Part shown: one piece after another, positions 1 to 8,124 of the stretch
Layout of the letters: every line of letters starts with the position of its first letter
Numbering within the stretch: position 1 is the stretch's first letter
Assembly: GCA_964470455.1 (NCBI GenBank)
Contig: CAYYCX010000079.1
Coordinates: forward strand, 1-20,214
Length of the DNA stretch: 20,214 nt
Source of the DNA: JAWXBM01 sp964470455
GTDB taxonomy: Bacteria; Pseudomonadota; Gammaproteobacteria; Xanthomonadales; SZUA-36
Direction of reading: 5' to 3'
Program-made: the position numbers and the translations under genes
Notes under the pieces: model-generated
Seen by the model: only the letters and a program-made list of their open reading frames with translations
The model's database searches: none
What the model was told of the DNA's origin: nothing

Positions 1-1492
1 CGATTTCCCGGGCGACCTCCGGCAGCAATTCATAGGCCTCGCGGCTTGTCTTGTCCAGCGTGCGCACCAGGCGCTGCGCGAGGATGGCGTTGACTGTCGA
101 AGTGAGCAGGTAATCATCCACGCCCATGTCCAGCATTCGCGTGATACCGCTGGCTGCATCGTTGGTATGGATGGTGGAAAGCACCAGGTGGCCGGTAAGC
201 GCAGACTGGATGGCGATACGCGCCGTTTCCAGGTCACGCATTTCACCGATCATGATGACATCCGGGTCCTGTCGTACGATGGCGCGCAGGGCGTGGGAAA
301 AGTCGAGACCGATGGAGGACTTGGCCTGGATCTGGTTGATACCCTCGATCTGGTATTCCACCGGATCTTCAACCGTGATGATTTTCCGTTCCGGCGTGTT
401 CAATGCACTGAGCGCGGTGTAAAGCGTGGTGGTCTTGCCGGAACCCGTGGGCCCGGTGACCAGGATGATGCCGTGCGGCATTTCCAGCGCCTTGACGAAT
501 TTCTTGCGCAGATGCTCGTCAAAGCCCAGCGAATCGAAATCCAGCACCACGCTCTCACGGTCGAGAATACGCATCACCACGCTCTCGCCATGCGAGGTGG
601 GAATGGTGGATACGCGCAAATCCAGTTCCTTGCCCTGAACCCGGTGCATGATGCGGCCGTCCTGCGGCAGGCGCCGCTCGGCAATGTTCAGCTTGGCCAT
701 GATCTTGATACGGCTGATCACGGCGGCGGTGGAGCTGGAGGGCGGCGCTTCCACTTCCTGCAACACGCCATCGATGCGATAGCGGACCTTGAGCCGGTTC
801 TCGAACGGTTCAATGTGTATGTCAGATGCACGGGCTTCCACCGCGCGTTGCAGGATCAGGTTGACCAGGCGGATAACCGGGGCTTCGGAGGCCAGGTCAC
901 GCAGGTGTTCGATGTCTTCCTCGCCGGCTTCGACTTCCCCACCAAGACGCTCGACAATCTGCCCCATGGCGCTGCGTCCGCCACCCAGCAACTTTTCGAT
1001 ACCGTTTTCGATTTCAGAGGCTATGCCGACCTGGCGCCGGATCGTCTTGCCGCTGGCCATGGCCAGGGCCTGGGTGGCGTATTCATCCCTGGGATGCGCC
1101 ATCACCACCGTGAGCTCATCATCGGTTTCGGTAACCGGAAGAATCAGGTTCTGTTTCAGGAAGCGAACGGAAATTCCGGGAAATTCGGGCGCTTCCTCCG
1201 GCAAGTCGGCGGTACGAATCAGCGGCAACTTCAGCAGTTCGGACTCCGCTTCCGCCACATCACGCTCCGAAACAAGGCCCAGGCGCACCAGCAGAGTGAC
1301 GAGCTCACCGCCATTCTGTTCGCGGTAGGTTTCAGCGCGTTTCAGGTCCGCGGCTTTCAGCCGGTGGCTGGACAGCAGGTATTGACAGACCGGATCGGAC
1401 GCAGCCGCGCCGGACGCAGCCGACTCCGGTGCTCCGTACTGATCTGATTCCTGTATTTGTGCTTCAGACACCTGCACTGATGGGTTCCCCAT
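1..1492 (-). CDS. gspE: Type II secretion system ATPase GspE (C-terminus cut by window edge)
   Basis: Cytoplasmic hexameric ATPase that powers pseudopilus assembly in type II secretion. About 497 codons are visible from the ATG; the end lies left of the window. The first ~150 residues look like the GspE/MshE N-terminal domain. A region with ASDIHIEP and a conserved GESVVMRILDR stretch leads into the Walker A motif GPTGSGKTT near residue 347, the Walker B region DPDVIMIGEMRD near 410, and the His box HLVLSTIHTNDAA. The AQRLVRTL motif is present, but the residues that follow (DKTSREAYELL) lack the Cys-x-x-Cys usually found there in GspE and PilB. PilB is the main alternative; the ASDIHIEP/GINQIQ pattern and the missing zinc motif leave some doubt. 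No other gsp gene is in view, so the rest of the operon is presumably further left. Confidence 0.85.
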   Translation of the reverse strand, partial: MGNPSVQVSEAQIQESDQYGAPESAASGAAASDPVCQYLLSSHRLKAADLKRAETYREQNGGELVTLLVRLGLVSERDVAEAESELLKLPLIRTADLPEEAPEFPGISVRFLKQNLILPVTETDDELTVVMAHPRDEYATQALAMASGKTIRRQVGIASEIENGIEKLLGGGRSAMGQIVERLGGEVEAGEEDIEHLRDLASEAPVIRLVNLILQRAVEARASDIHIEPFENRLKVRYRIDGVLQEVEAPPSSSTAAVISRIKIMAKLNIAERRLPQDGRIMHRVQGKELDLRVSTIPTSHGESVVMRILDRESVVLDFDSLGFDEHLRKKFVKALEMPHGIILVTGPTGSGKTTTLYTALSALNTPERKIITVEDPVEYQIEGINQIQAKSSIGLDFSHALRAIVRQDPDVIMIGEMRDLETARIAIQSALTGHLVLSTIHTNDAASGITRMLDMGVDDYLLTSTVNAILAQRLVRTLDKTSREAYELLPEVAREI

Positions 1493-1504
1493 GTATTCTG
1501 AGCC

Positions 1505-1540
1505 TGACCGGATTATAAGGCAGCCTGGCCCGCGCCAGCA
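1505..1540 (-). promoter_or_regulatory. Candidate promoter for gspE
   Basis: A perfect TATAAT lies on the minus strand at 1517-1512, about 20 bases ahead of the gspE ATG. The -35 position (about 1535-1540, ATGCTG) is a poor match. Transcription would start near 1505, giving a leader of about 13 bases, and there is no strong Shine-Dalgarno sequence. The remainder of the 149-bp gap (1493-1641) shows no clear terminator or other gene. Confidence 0.4.
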
Positions 1541-1641
1541 TGCCTTTGTCCCGCCCGGTCGTGCGGTAGCGTTCCGGCCTGTTCACAGACAACTCTGCTT
1601 CCATCCGGTTCCGGGGCCTGCCCATCCAGGGATTGTGGTGC

Positions 1642-2337
1642 TTATCGCTCAGTCTTGCGCAGGGCATCGGCGCTCCAGCCCACAAACTGCTCGACCAGGG
1701 GGCGGTTGCTCAACACCCAGACGAATATCGGTATCAACGGTGGAAGTATCAGTGTCCCCAGCTGGTAACCGAGCGCGATGGCATCGTCCGAAACACCAGC
1801 CTGGGTGACATAGACATGACTTTGTTCACCAAAATTGAAGGCCAGCATCTTGAGCGACTGGAACACCACACCCCACACCTGCACCAGGGTGATGCTGACG
1901 TAACCAATCAACATGATGACGCCCTTGCGCAGCCAGCTGACATCAGAGCCCATCACCAGGCCGAACAGCAGGGGCAACCCGTAGCTGTAAACCAGCGGAT
2001 TGACGATGAAACCGAGGGCCTCCTCCGTGCCATCCCGAAACAGGTACTGGATATTGGTTTCAACCTGGAACAGGAAATTCTGGTTAGGCTCAACAATGAT
2101 CTGGCGGAAACTGTCACCCAGGATCTCCGACAAGACGAAGTCGGCCATCATCCGGGCCGGCGCGCCGTGAAACGCCGAGAGGTAGAACCACAGCATGAAG
2201 CCAAACAGCATCCACATGGACGCCAGGATCAGCAGTTCGCTGAGCTTGAGTTCCTCCTCCTTCGGAACTTCCGGCTGGTCCTCGAGCCGGGCTTCAGCCA
2301 TGTTGGGCTTATCATTCACGGGTTGGTTCATTTTCAT
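1642..2337 (-). CDS. Multi-pass membrane protein resembling exosortase H-associated membrane protein
   Basis: A 231-residue inner-membrane protein. After a charged N-terminus of about 35 residues there is a hydrophobic segment (LILASMWMLFGFMLWFYLS), then a loop with APARMMADFVL, then the stretch FIVNPLVYSYGLPLLFGLVM. Further segments contain VQVWGVVFQSLKMLAF and ALGYQLGTLILPPLIPIFVW. The NPLxYxYGLPL and ALGYQLGxLILP patterns match my memory of exosortase-H-associated membrane proteins, which accompany XrtH and IPTLxxWG-CTERM sorting; this assignment is from recall, not a search. Function is unknown. The ATG at 2337 lies 10 bases after the purL stop, so it is probably co-transcribed with purL; a further upstream ATG (2370) would overlap purL by 23 bases, and ATG 2331 is also possible. 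No exosortase or CTERM substrate occurs in the window. Confidence 0.6.
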   Translation of the reverse strand: MKMNQPVNDKPNMAEARLEDQPEVPKEEELKLSELLILASMWMLFGFMLWFYLSAFHGAPARMMADFVLSEILGDSFRQIIVEPNQNFLFQVETNIQYLFRDGTEEALGFIVNPLVYSYGLPLLFGLVMGSDVSWLRKGVIMLIGYVSITLVQVWGVVFQSLKMLAFNFGEQSHVYVTQAGVSDDAIALGYQLGTLILPPLIPIFVWVLSNRPLVEQFVGWSADALRKTER

Positions 2338-2347
2338 TATCCATTCG

Positions 2348-5300
2348 TTATCCGGTCCAGCGGCGGGCATTCATGAACATCTGTCGCCAGGGTGACAGCC
2401 GCCCCCAATCACGCGGGGCCCAGGAAAAGTTTACCGTCCTGAGGCTGCGTTCCGGGTGTGGCATGAGTATGGTAACCCTTCCGTCCGCGTTGCATACCCC
2501 GGTGATTCCTCCCGGTGAACCATTCGGGTTCTGCGGGTAGGCTTCGGTGGCGGTTCCATGCTGGTCGGTGTAGCGCATGGCCAACTGGTCCGTAGCCAGA
2601 TCAGGACTGCCGTTGCTGAACTGTGCGCGGCCCTCGCCATGAGCGGTTGCCACCGGAATGCGCGAACCTTCCATTCCCCTGAAAAACAGGGATTGCGACG
2701 GCAGGATTTCAACCAGGCTCAGCCGAGCTTCGAACTGCTCCGAGCGGTTACGGACAAAATCGGGCCAATTACCGGCGCCGGGAATGATGTCGCGCAGGGC
2801 TGACAGCATCTGGCAACCGTTGCACACACCGAGGGCGAACCGGTCTTCACGCGCCAGGAATTCCGCGAACATGTGCCGCAACGGGTCGGCAAACAGGATG
2901 GACTTGGCCCAGCCACGACCGGCGCCCAGCACATCACCGTACGAAAACCCGCCGCAGGCCACAAATCCGTGGAAATCTTCCAGGCGCTGCCGGCCGGAAA
3001 ACAGGTCCGACATGTGTACGTCCACCGACCGGAATCCGGCCTGGTCGAATGCCGCCGCCATTTCCACGTGGCCATTGACGCCCTGCTCGCGCAGGATGGC
3101 AACTGCCGGCCTGGCCTGGTGAAAATGCGGTGCCAGGTTCGGCGCGGTGTCGATGGCGAAACTCACCTTCGGCGACATGCCTGGCCCATCCCAACTCACC
3201 TGGCCGGCCAGTTCCTGGTCAGCGCATTCCGGGTTGTCACGCAAGCGCTGCACCGCATGGCTGGTACGGGACCATTGCCGCTGCAGTTCCGGCAATCCGG
3301 TTTCCATCACCTCCTGGCCATTGCGCCTGAGGCTGAGCGTAGTGCCTGCTACCGGCCGCCCCAGATCGTGCACGTACGCGGACAATCCATGGTTTTGCAG
3401 GCAGGCCCGCACCCGTTCGATTTGATCACCCCGAACCTGGATAACAGCACCAGCCTCTTCGGCAAACCAGGCGGGCATCAGTTCTTCTTCCGGCAGATTG
3501 AGATCCAGTTCGAGCCCGCAATGCGAGGCAAATGCCATTTCGCACAGGCAGGCCGCCAGGCCGCCATCCGAACGGTCGTGGTAAGCCAGCAACAGGCCTG
3601 CGGCATTCAGTTCCTGGATGGCAGCAAAAAAACCGCGCAACAATGCCGGATCATCCAGGTCCGGTACCGTTGACCCGAACTCAGCATAAACCTGCGCCAG
3701 GCAGGACCCGCCCAGGCGGTTTTTGCCCCGGCCCAGGTCCAGCAACAGCAAGCGGCTGTCCGGCAGCGACAGGTCCAGCTGCGGCGTCAACGAGCGGCCA
3801 ACATCCGTCACCGGTGCAAATGCACTGACCACCAGGGATACCGGCGCCAGCATGCGCTTTTGGGTTCCGCCGTCCTGCCACACGGTTTTCATGGACAGGG
3901 AATCCTTGCCCACCGGAATGGCGATGCCCAGTTCGGGGCAGAACTCCAGACCCACGGCCTTTACCGTATCGAACAGGACCGCATCCTGGCCGGCCTCGCC
4001 CGCTGCAGCCATCCAGTTGGCCGACAGGCGGATGTCACCGATGCGGGCTATCGGCGCGGCTGCGATGTTGGTGATGGCTTCCGCCACCGCCATGCGCCCT
4101 GATGCCGGGCCATTGACCACCGCCAGCGGGCTGCGCTCGCCCATGGCCATGGCTTCACCGTGGGCGGTATTGAAACCGGCCAGCGTAACGGCGCAATCCG
4201 CCACGGGAACCTGCCAGGGCCCGACCATCTGGTCGCGCACACTCAGGCCGCCCACGGTACGGTCACCGATGGTTACCAGGAATGACTTGCTGCCCACAGC
4301 CGGAAAGCCCAGTACCCGGTAAGTGGCTTCCAGCAGGTCCAGCTCCCTTGCCTGGAATTCCGGCAACTGCAACGCCCGGCGTTCGGCCACGCGGTGCAGT
4401 TTAGGGGTCCGGCCCAACAGGACATCCAGCGGCATATCCACCGCCGGTTTGCCGAAGGTTTCGTCCTGCAGCTGCAGCCGGCGCTGCTCCGTTGCCTGCC
4501 CAAGCACCGCATAGGGGCAGCGTTCACGTTCGCACACCGCCTCAAACCAATCCAGTTCTTCCGGCTTCAGCGCCAGCACGTAGCGCTCCTGCGATTCATT
4601 GCACCAGATTTCCATCGGCGACATGGCCGGATCGCCCACCGGAATCCGGCGCAATTGCAGCACGCCGCCCACGCCACCATCATTCAGCAGTTCGGGCAGC
4701 GCGTTGGACAAGCCGCCGGCGCCGACATCGTGCAGGGAAAGCACCGGGTTGTCGGCACCGCGCGCGCTGCAGGCTTCGATCACTTCCTGGCAACGCCGCT
4801 GCATTTCCGGGTTTTCGCGCTGCACCGAGGCAAAGTCGAGATCCTCCTGGCCCTGGCCGCTGCCTACGGATGAGGCAGCACCTCCACCCAGGCCGATCAA
4901 CATGGCCGGACCACCCAGTACGATGATGTGCGCGCCTGCAGCCAGCGGCAGCTTGTCGACCAGTTGCTCGCGGATGCTGCCCAGGCCACCGGCAATCATG
5001 ATGGGTTTGTGGTAGCCCCAAAGGCGGCCACCGATTTCCTGCTCAAACGTACGGAAATACCCGCACAGCGCCGGCCGGCCGAACTCGTTGTTGAATGCCG
5101 CGCCGCCAATGGGTCCATCCGTCATGATTTCCAGCGGGCTGGCGATGCGGTCAGGCTTGCCATGGGATTTGCGCCAGGGCGCCCCGAGGCCGGGAATGTC
5201 CAGGTGGGAAACACTGAACCCGGTCAGGCCGGCTTTCGGGCGGGCTCCGCGGCCGGTGGCTGATTCATCGCGGATCTCCCCGCCCGAACCGGTGGCAGCG

Positions 5301-6223
5301 CCGGGGTATGGTGAAATCGCGGTGGGATGGTTATGCGTCTCAACCTTGATCTGGAAGGCCAATGGCTCCTGTAGCCAGCCATAGTCGCATGTTCCGGGCT
5401 GTACGAAAAAGCGTTCTCCCGAGGCCCCGGCCAGCACCGCGGCATTGTCATGATAGGCCGACAGGATGCCCTCGGGCGCGTGTGCATGGGTGTTGCGGAT
5501 CATGCCGAAAAGCGAATGTTCCGGCTGTTCACCGTGAATGGTCCAGCTGGCGTTGAAAATCTTGTGCCTGCAGTGTTCCGAGTTGGCCTGGGCAAACATC
5601 ATCAGCTCGGCATCCGTGGGATTCCGCCCCAGCCGGGTAAAACTGGCCAGCAGGTAATCCATTTCATCGGACGACAGGGCCAGGCCCATGGCCTGGTTGG
5701 CTTCCTGCAAGGCTGCCAGTCCCGCCTGCCGGATATCGATGAACGCAAGCGGCCGCGCCGCACCGGTATCGAACAGCGACCGGGCCTCGTCGAGGCTGTG
5801 CAGCACCGATTGGGTCATGCGGTCATGCAGCAGGTGGTCAACAGCGTCTTGGCCCTGCGGATCTGCGAGGTCCAAGCCCTTCAGCCACAGCGCCACGCCC
5901 CGTTCAATTCTCAATACGGTATCCAGCCCGCAGCGCCGGGCGATGTCGGTGGCTTTGCTGGACCAGGGGGACTGGGTGCCCAACCGCGGCACGACCAGTT
6001 TCAAGCCGGCGGCCTCGAGGTGTTGGCAGAACTCTCCGTGCAGCAGGTCTTCCAACCGGCCGAGTTGCTGCTTGTGCAGCGGTTCTGTGGTGCTGAGGAG
6101 ATAAACGTAGCGGGCTTCAATGTCCGCAGCCTCGCCGCAAAACTCGGCGATTCGCCCGGCCAGTTTCTGCCTGCGAAAATCAGAATAAACGGGTTCGCCC
6201 AGCAGGCAGGTGAACTCGGACAA
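2348..6223 (-). CDS. purL: Phosphoribosylformylglycinamidine synthase (fused large form)
   Basis: Step four of de novo purine synthesis: FGAR + glutamine + ATP to FGAM. It is 1291 residues, the size of the single-chain gammaproteobacterial enzyme. Visible landmarks are an N-terminal PurS-like region with TISPWSSKATDIA-type sequence (QSPWSSKATDIARRCGL), ANSEHCRHKIFNA, VETHNHPTAISPYPGAATGS, the second synthetase half with TIPVGKDSLSMKT-like sequence, and a C-terminal glutaminase domain. The glutaminase nucleophile is Cys1134 in LGVCNGCQM and its partners are in MPHPER (His1256, Glu1258). The start is TTG at 6223, chosen because translation from there matches the family N-terminus (FTCLLGEPVYSDFRRQKL) and GGGAG sits 7 bases upstream; no nearby ATG exists. 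A terminator-like hairpin lies directly upstream. Confidence 0.97.
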   Translation of the reverse strand: MSEFTCLLGEPVYSDFRRQKLAGRIAEFCGEAADIEARYVYLLSTTEPLHKQQLGRLEDLLHGEFCQHLEAAGLKLVVPRLGTQSPWSSKATDIARRCGLDTVLRIERGVALWLKGLDLADPQGQDAVDHLLHDRMTQSVLHSLDEARSLFDTGAARPLAFIDIRQAGLAALQEANQAMGLALSSDEMDYLLASFTRLGRNPTDAELMMFAQANSEHCRHKIFNASWTIHGEQPEHSLFGMIRNTHAHAPEGILSAYHDNAAVLAGASGERFFVQPGTCDYGWLQEPLAFQIKVETHNHPTAISPYPGAATGSGGEIRDESATGRGARPKAGLTGFSVSHLDIPGLGAPWRKSHGKPDRIASPLEIMTDGPIGGAAFNNEFGRPALCGYFRTFEQEIGGRLWGYHKPIMIAGGLGSIREQLVDKLPLAAGAHIIVLGGPAMLIGLGGGAASSVGSGQGQEDLDFASVQRENPEMQRRCQEVIEACSARGADNPVLSLHDVGAGGLSNALPELLNDGGVGGVLQLRRIPVGDPAMSPMEIWCNESQERYVLALKPEELDWFEAVCERERCPYAVLGQATEQRRLQLQDETFGKPAVDMPLDVLLGRTPKLHRVAERRALQLPEFQARELDLLEATYRVLGFPAVGSKSFLVTIGDRTVGGLSVRDQMVGPWQVPVADCAVTLAGFNTAHGEAMAMGERSPLAVVNGPASGRMAVAEAITNIAAAPIARIGDIRLSANWMAAAGEAGQDAVLFDTVKAVGLEFCPELGIAIPVGKDSLSMKTVWQDGGTQKRMLAPVSLVVSAFAPVTDVGRSLTPQLDLSLPDSRLLLLDLGRGKNRLGGSCLAQVYAEFGSTVPDLDDPALLRGFFAAIQELNAAGLLLAYHDRSDGGLAACLCEMAFASHCGLELDLNLPEEELMPAWFAEEAGAVIQVRGDQIERVRACLQNHGLSAYVHDLGRPVAGTTLSLRRNGQEVMETGLPELQRQWSRTSHAVQRLRDNPECADQELAGQVSWDGPGMSPKVSFAIDTAPNLAPHFHQARPAVAILREQGVNGHVEMAAAFDQAGFRSVDVHMSDLFSGRQRLEDFHGFVACGGFSYGDVLGAGRGWAKSILFADPLRHMFAEFLAREDRFALGVCNGCQMLSALRDIIPGAGNWPDFVRNRSEQFEARLSLVEILPSQSLFFRGMEGSRIPVATAHGEGRAQFSNGSPDLATDQLAMRYTDQHGTATEAYPQNPNGSPGGITGVCNADGRVTILMPHPERSLRTVNFSWAPRDWGRLSPWRQMFMNARRWTG

Positions 6224-6230
6224 GGCTTGG

Positions 6231-6235
6231 CTCCC
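6231..6235 (-). promoter_or_regulatory. Shine-Dalgarno that supports the TTG start of purL
   Basis: GGGAG on the minus strand, 7 bases before TTG at 6223. The next in-frame ATG would remove the conserved N-terminus, so this site decides the start. Confidence 0.6.
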
Positions 6236-6247
6236 GGAATCAAAAGT

Positions 6248-6278
6248 AAAAAAACGCCATGCAGATCACTGCATGGCG
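6248..6278 (-). terminator. Intrinsic terminator between dsbC and purL
   Basis: A perfect 10-bp stem (arms 6269-6278 and 6255-6264, CGCCATGCAG/CTGCATGGCG) with a 4-base loop is followed on the minus strand by seven T residues (6254-6248). This is a textbook rho-independent terminator for transcripts coming from dsbC. The T-tract ends only 24 bases before the purL TTG, so purL transcription must start upstream of it and read through. A second ATGCAG copy (6279-6284 region) just before the stem could pair with the same CTGCAT, giving a weak alternative structure. Confidence 0.85.
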
Positions 6279-6331
6279 CTGCATTTTATCCTATTTACCA
6301 AGCCGCGGGTTTGAAGAGCGGCGGCAATGTC

Positions 6332-7072
6332 TTATTTGCCGGCGCTCGCAACTGACATGCTGTCCAGGCGCTCACGCAGGGTTGCCGGCGGCACATAACC
6401 CGGAATCAGCTGTCCGTCCCGGGTCATGATCGCGGGAGTGCCTGTTACACCCAGGGCAATACCCAGCTGGTATTGCTCGGCAATGGGATTGTCGCACTGC
6501 TTGGGCTCGGGTTCGGCGCCCGCCTTGGCGTTGGTCAGGGCTTCCTGCTGGTCATCCGCGCACCACACGGAAACAAACTTGTCGTAGGACGCGGAGCCGA
6601 TGCCGGCACGTGGAAATGCCATGTAGTGGATGGCGATGCCCTGGTCATTGTATTCGGACATCTGTGAGTGCAGCTTGCGGCAGTAACCACAATCAATGTC
6701 AGTGAACACGGTCAGGTCATACTCGGTTTTCTCGGGAACGAATTCAATCTGGCTGCTGACGTCGATCTCATCCAGAAGCTCCTTGCGGATATCCGCCTTG
6801 GCCAGTTCGGTCAGGTCTTCGCGGGTATCCATATCAATGACCCGCCCCTGCAACAGGTAGCGGCCATCGTCGGTGGCGTACACAATATCGCCCTCGATCT
6901 GGACCTGCAGAATTCCGTTCAGCCGGGTTTCGGAAACGGCAATGGACTTGGCCGAAGGCGCCAGTGCCCTGATGCGCTCTTCCACCAGTTCAAATTTGTC
7001 TTTGGCCAGGATCGGGCCGGAAAATATTGCCAAGGCGATGGCAAGGAAAACACGTGTAACTGTGCGGCGCAT
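6332..7072 (-). CDS. dsbC: Periplasmic thiol:disulfide interchange protein DsbC
   Basis: Disulfide isomerase that reshuffles wrong disulfides in periplasmic proteins; kept reduced by DsbD. 246 residues with a signal peptide (basic MRRTVTR, hydrophobic core, probable cleavage after ILA near residue 23). An N-terminal dimerisation domain is followed by the thioredoxin-like domain with active site CGYC at 128-131, the same dipeptide as E. coli DsbC, and the cis-proline in TGTPA (Pro213). A second Cys pair (171 and 193) fits the structural disulfide of the family. The ATG at 7072 is preceded by AGAGAGG. It follows xerD, an order also found in E. coli (xerD-dsbC-recJ). recJ is not next here; a terminator and purL follow. 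Confidence 0.95.
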   Translation of the reverse strand: MRRTVTRVFLAIALAIFSGPILAKDKFELVEERIRALAPSAKSIAVSETRLNGILQVQIEGDIVYATDDGRYLLQGRVIDMDTREDLTELAKADIRKELLDEIDVSSQIEFVPEKTEYDLTVFTDIDCGYCRKLHSQMSEYNDQGIAIHYMAFPRAGIGSASYDKFVSVWCADDQQEALTNAKAGAEPEPKQCDNPIAEQYQLGIALGVTGTPAIMTRDGQLIPGYVPPATLRERLDSMSVASAGK

Positions 7073-7168
7073 GGCCTACCTCTCTGGTGATGGTTTCTTC
7101 AGCCCGGTGGCGCGCAAGCTTATCACGCTCAACCCACGGATACGAAGTTCCGGGCCGCTGTGTGCGTG

Positions 7169-7196
7169 GTAGAACACTTCAATACCCAAAAGTTCC
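7169..7196 (-). promoter_or_regulatory. Candidate sigma-E promoter for dsbC
   Basis: On the minus strand GGAACTT (7196-7190) is followed after exactly 16 bases by TCTAC (7173-7169), close to the envelope-stress sigma-E pattern GGAACTT-N16-TCnnA with one mismatch at the last base. It lies in the 146-bp gap between xerD and dsbC, about 97 bases before the dsbC ATG. A second GGAACTT at 7151-7145 lacks a matching -10. E. coli dsbC is known as a sigma-E target, which raises the odds. Confidence 0.4.
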
Positions 7197-7218
7197 GGCA
7201 AGCCTGCAAATGCCGCGA

Positions 7219-8124
7219 TCAGGCCCGCGGGTGATGCCGGGCGTGCAGGGCCTTCAGGCTTTCCCGGGCGATATGGGTGTAAATCTGCGTGGTCGAAAGG
7301 TTACTGTGCCCCAGCAACAACTGCACCACGCGCAGGTCAGCTCCATGGTTCAGCAGGTGCGTGGCGAACGAGTGCCGCAGCATGTGTGGTGAAATGGCGC
7401 CGCTGATGCCGGCATTGGCGGCGTGCCGCCGAATGGCATACCAGAATGCCTGGCGGGTCAAGCCGGTTTTACGGTTGGTGACGAACAATTGCGGGCAACT
7501 TGCTCCGCCCAGCAATATCGGCCGCGCTTCCGCAAGGTATCGCTTGAGGCAGGCTTCGGCCTCCTCACCCACCGGCACCAGCCGCTCCTTGCCGCCCTTG
7601 CCCAGTACTCGCACCACGCCCTGGTTCAGATTGACGCCGGCGATCTCCAGGCCCACCAGTTCACTCACCCGCAAGCCGGTTGCATACATCAGTTCCAGCA
7701 TGGCCTGGTCGCGCAAGCCGAGGGGAGTGTCGGTATCAGCTGCGCTCAGCAAGGCCTCAACCTGTGCTTCGCTGAGCGCCTTGGGCAGGCCACGGCCGAT
7801 TCGCGGGTTTTCGATCAGGGCGGCCGGATCATCGGTCCGCCGGCCAATGCGGACCAGCCAGCCATAGAACTGGCGCAAGGCAGACAGGTAGCGCGACAGG
7901 GATTTCGGGCTTTTGCCGCGTTTCAGCTGTTCGGCCAGGAAACCGAGCAGCTGGTCACGGCTTGCGTTGAGCAATCGGTCTTCGGATTGCTGGAAATCCG
8001 CGAAGGATTGCAGGTCAAACCGGTAGGATTCGAGGGAGTTGGCGCTGAGGCCACGTTCGGCCCAGATCGCGTCCAGAAACTGTTCGATCAGCGGAAATGC
8101 AGCAGCCTGCTCACTGCCACCCAT
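7219..8124 (-). CDS. xerD: Site-specific tyrosine recombinase XerD
   Basis: Resolves chromosome dimers at dif together with XerC under FtsK control. 301 residues, the usual length. The N-terminal SAM-like core-binding domain runs to about residue 110. Catalytic residues are all present: Arg152 (ATGLRVSEL), Lys176 (GKGGKER), His247 and Arg250 (HMLRHSF), His273 (LLGHSNLS) and nucleophile Tyr282 (TTQIYTH). The C-terminus LHARHHPRA is the XerD type, unlike XerC. The start chosen is ATG 8124, whose A is also the last base of the upstream TPR gene's TGA stop, implying translational coupling; a longer frame starting at 8169 would extend into that gene without homology. Followed by dsbC as in E. coli. 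Its placement at the end of a TonB operon is uncommon. Confidence 0.95.
   Translation of the reverse strand: MGGSEQAAAFPLIEQFLDAIWAERGLSANSLESYRFDLQSFADFQQSEDRLLNASRDQLLGFLAEQLKRGKSPKSLSRYLSALRQFYGWLVRIGRRTDDPAALIENPRIGRGLPKALSEAQVEALLSAADTDTPLGLRDQAMLELMYATGLRVSELVGLEIAGVNLNQGVVRVLGKGGKERLVPVGEEAEACLKRYLAEARPILLGGASCPQLFVTNRKTGLTRQAFWYAIRRHAANAGISGAISPHMLRHSFATHLLNHGADLRVVQLLLGHSNLSTTQIYTHIARESLKALHARHHPRA

Noticed and set aside
167..1447. Open frame of 426 codons on the plus strand antisense to gspE
   Set aside because: The opposite strand carries clear Walker A, Walker B and His-box motifs of GspE; this frame has none.
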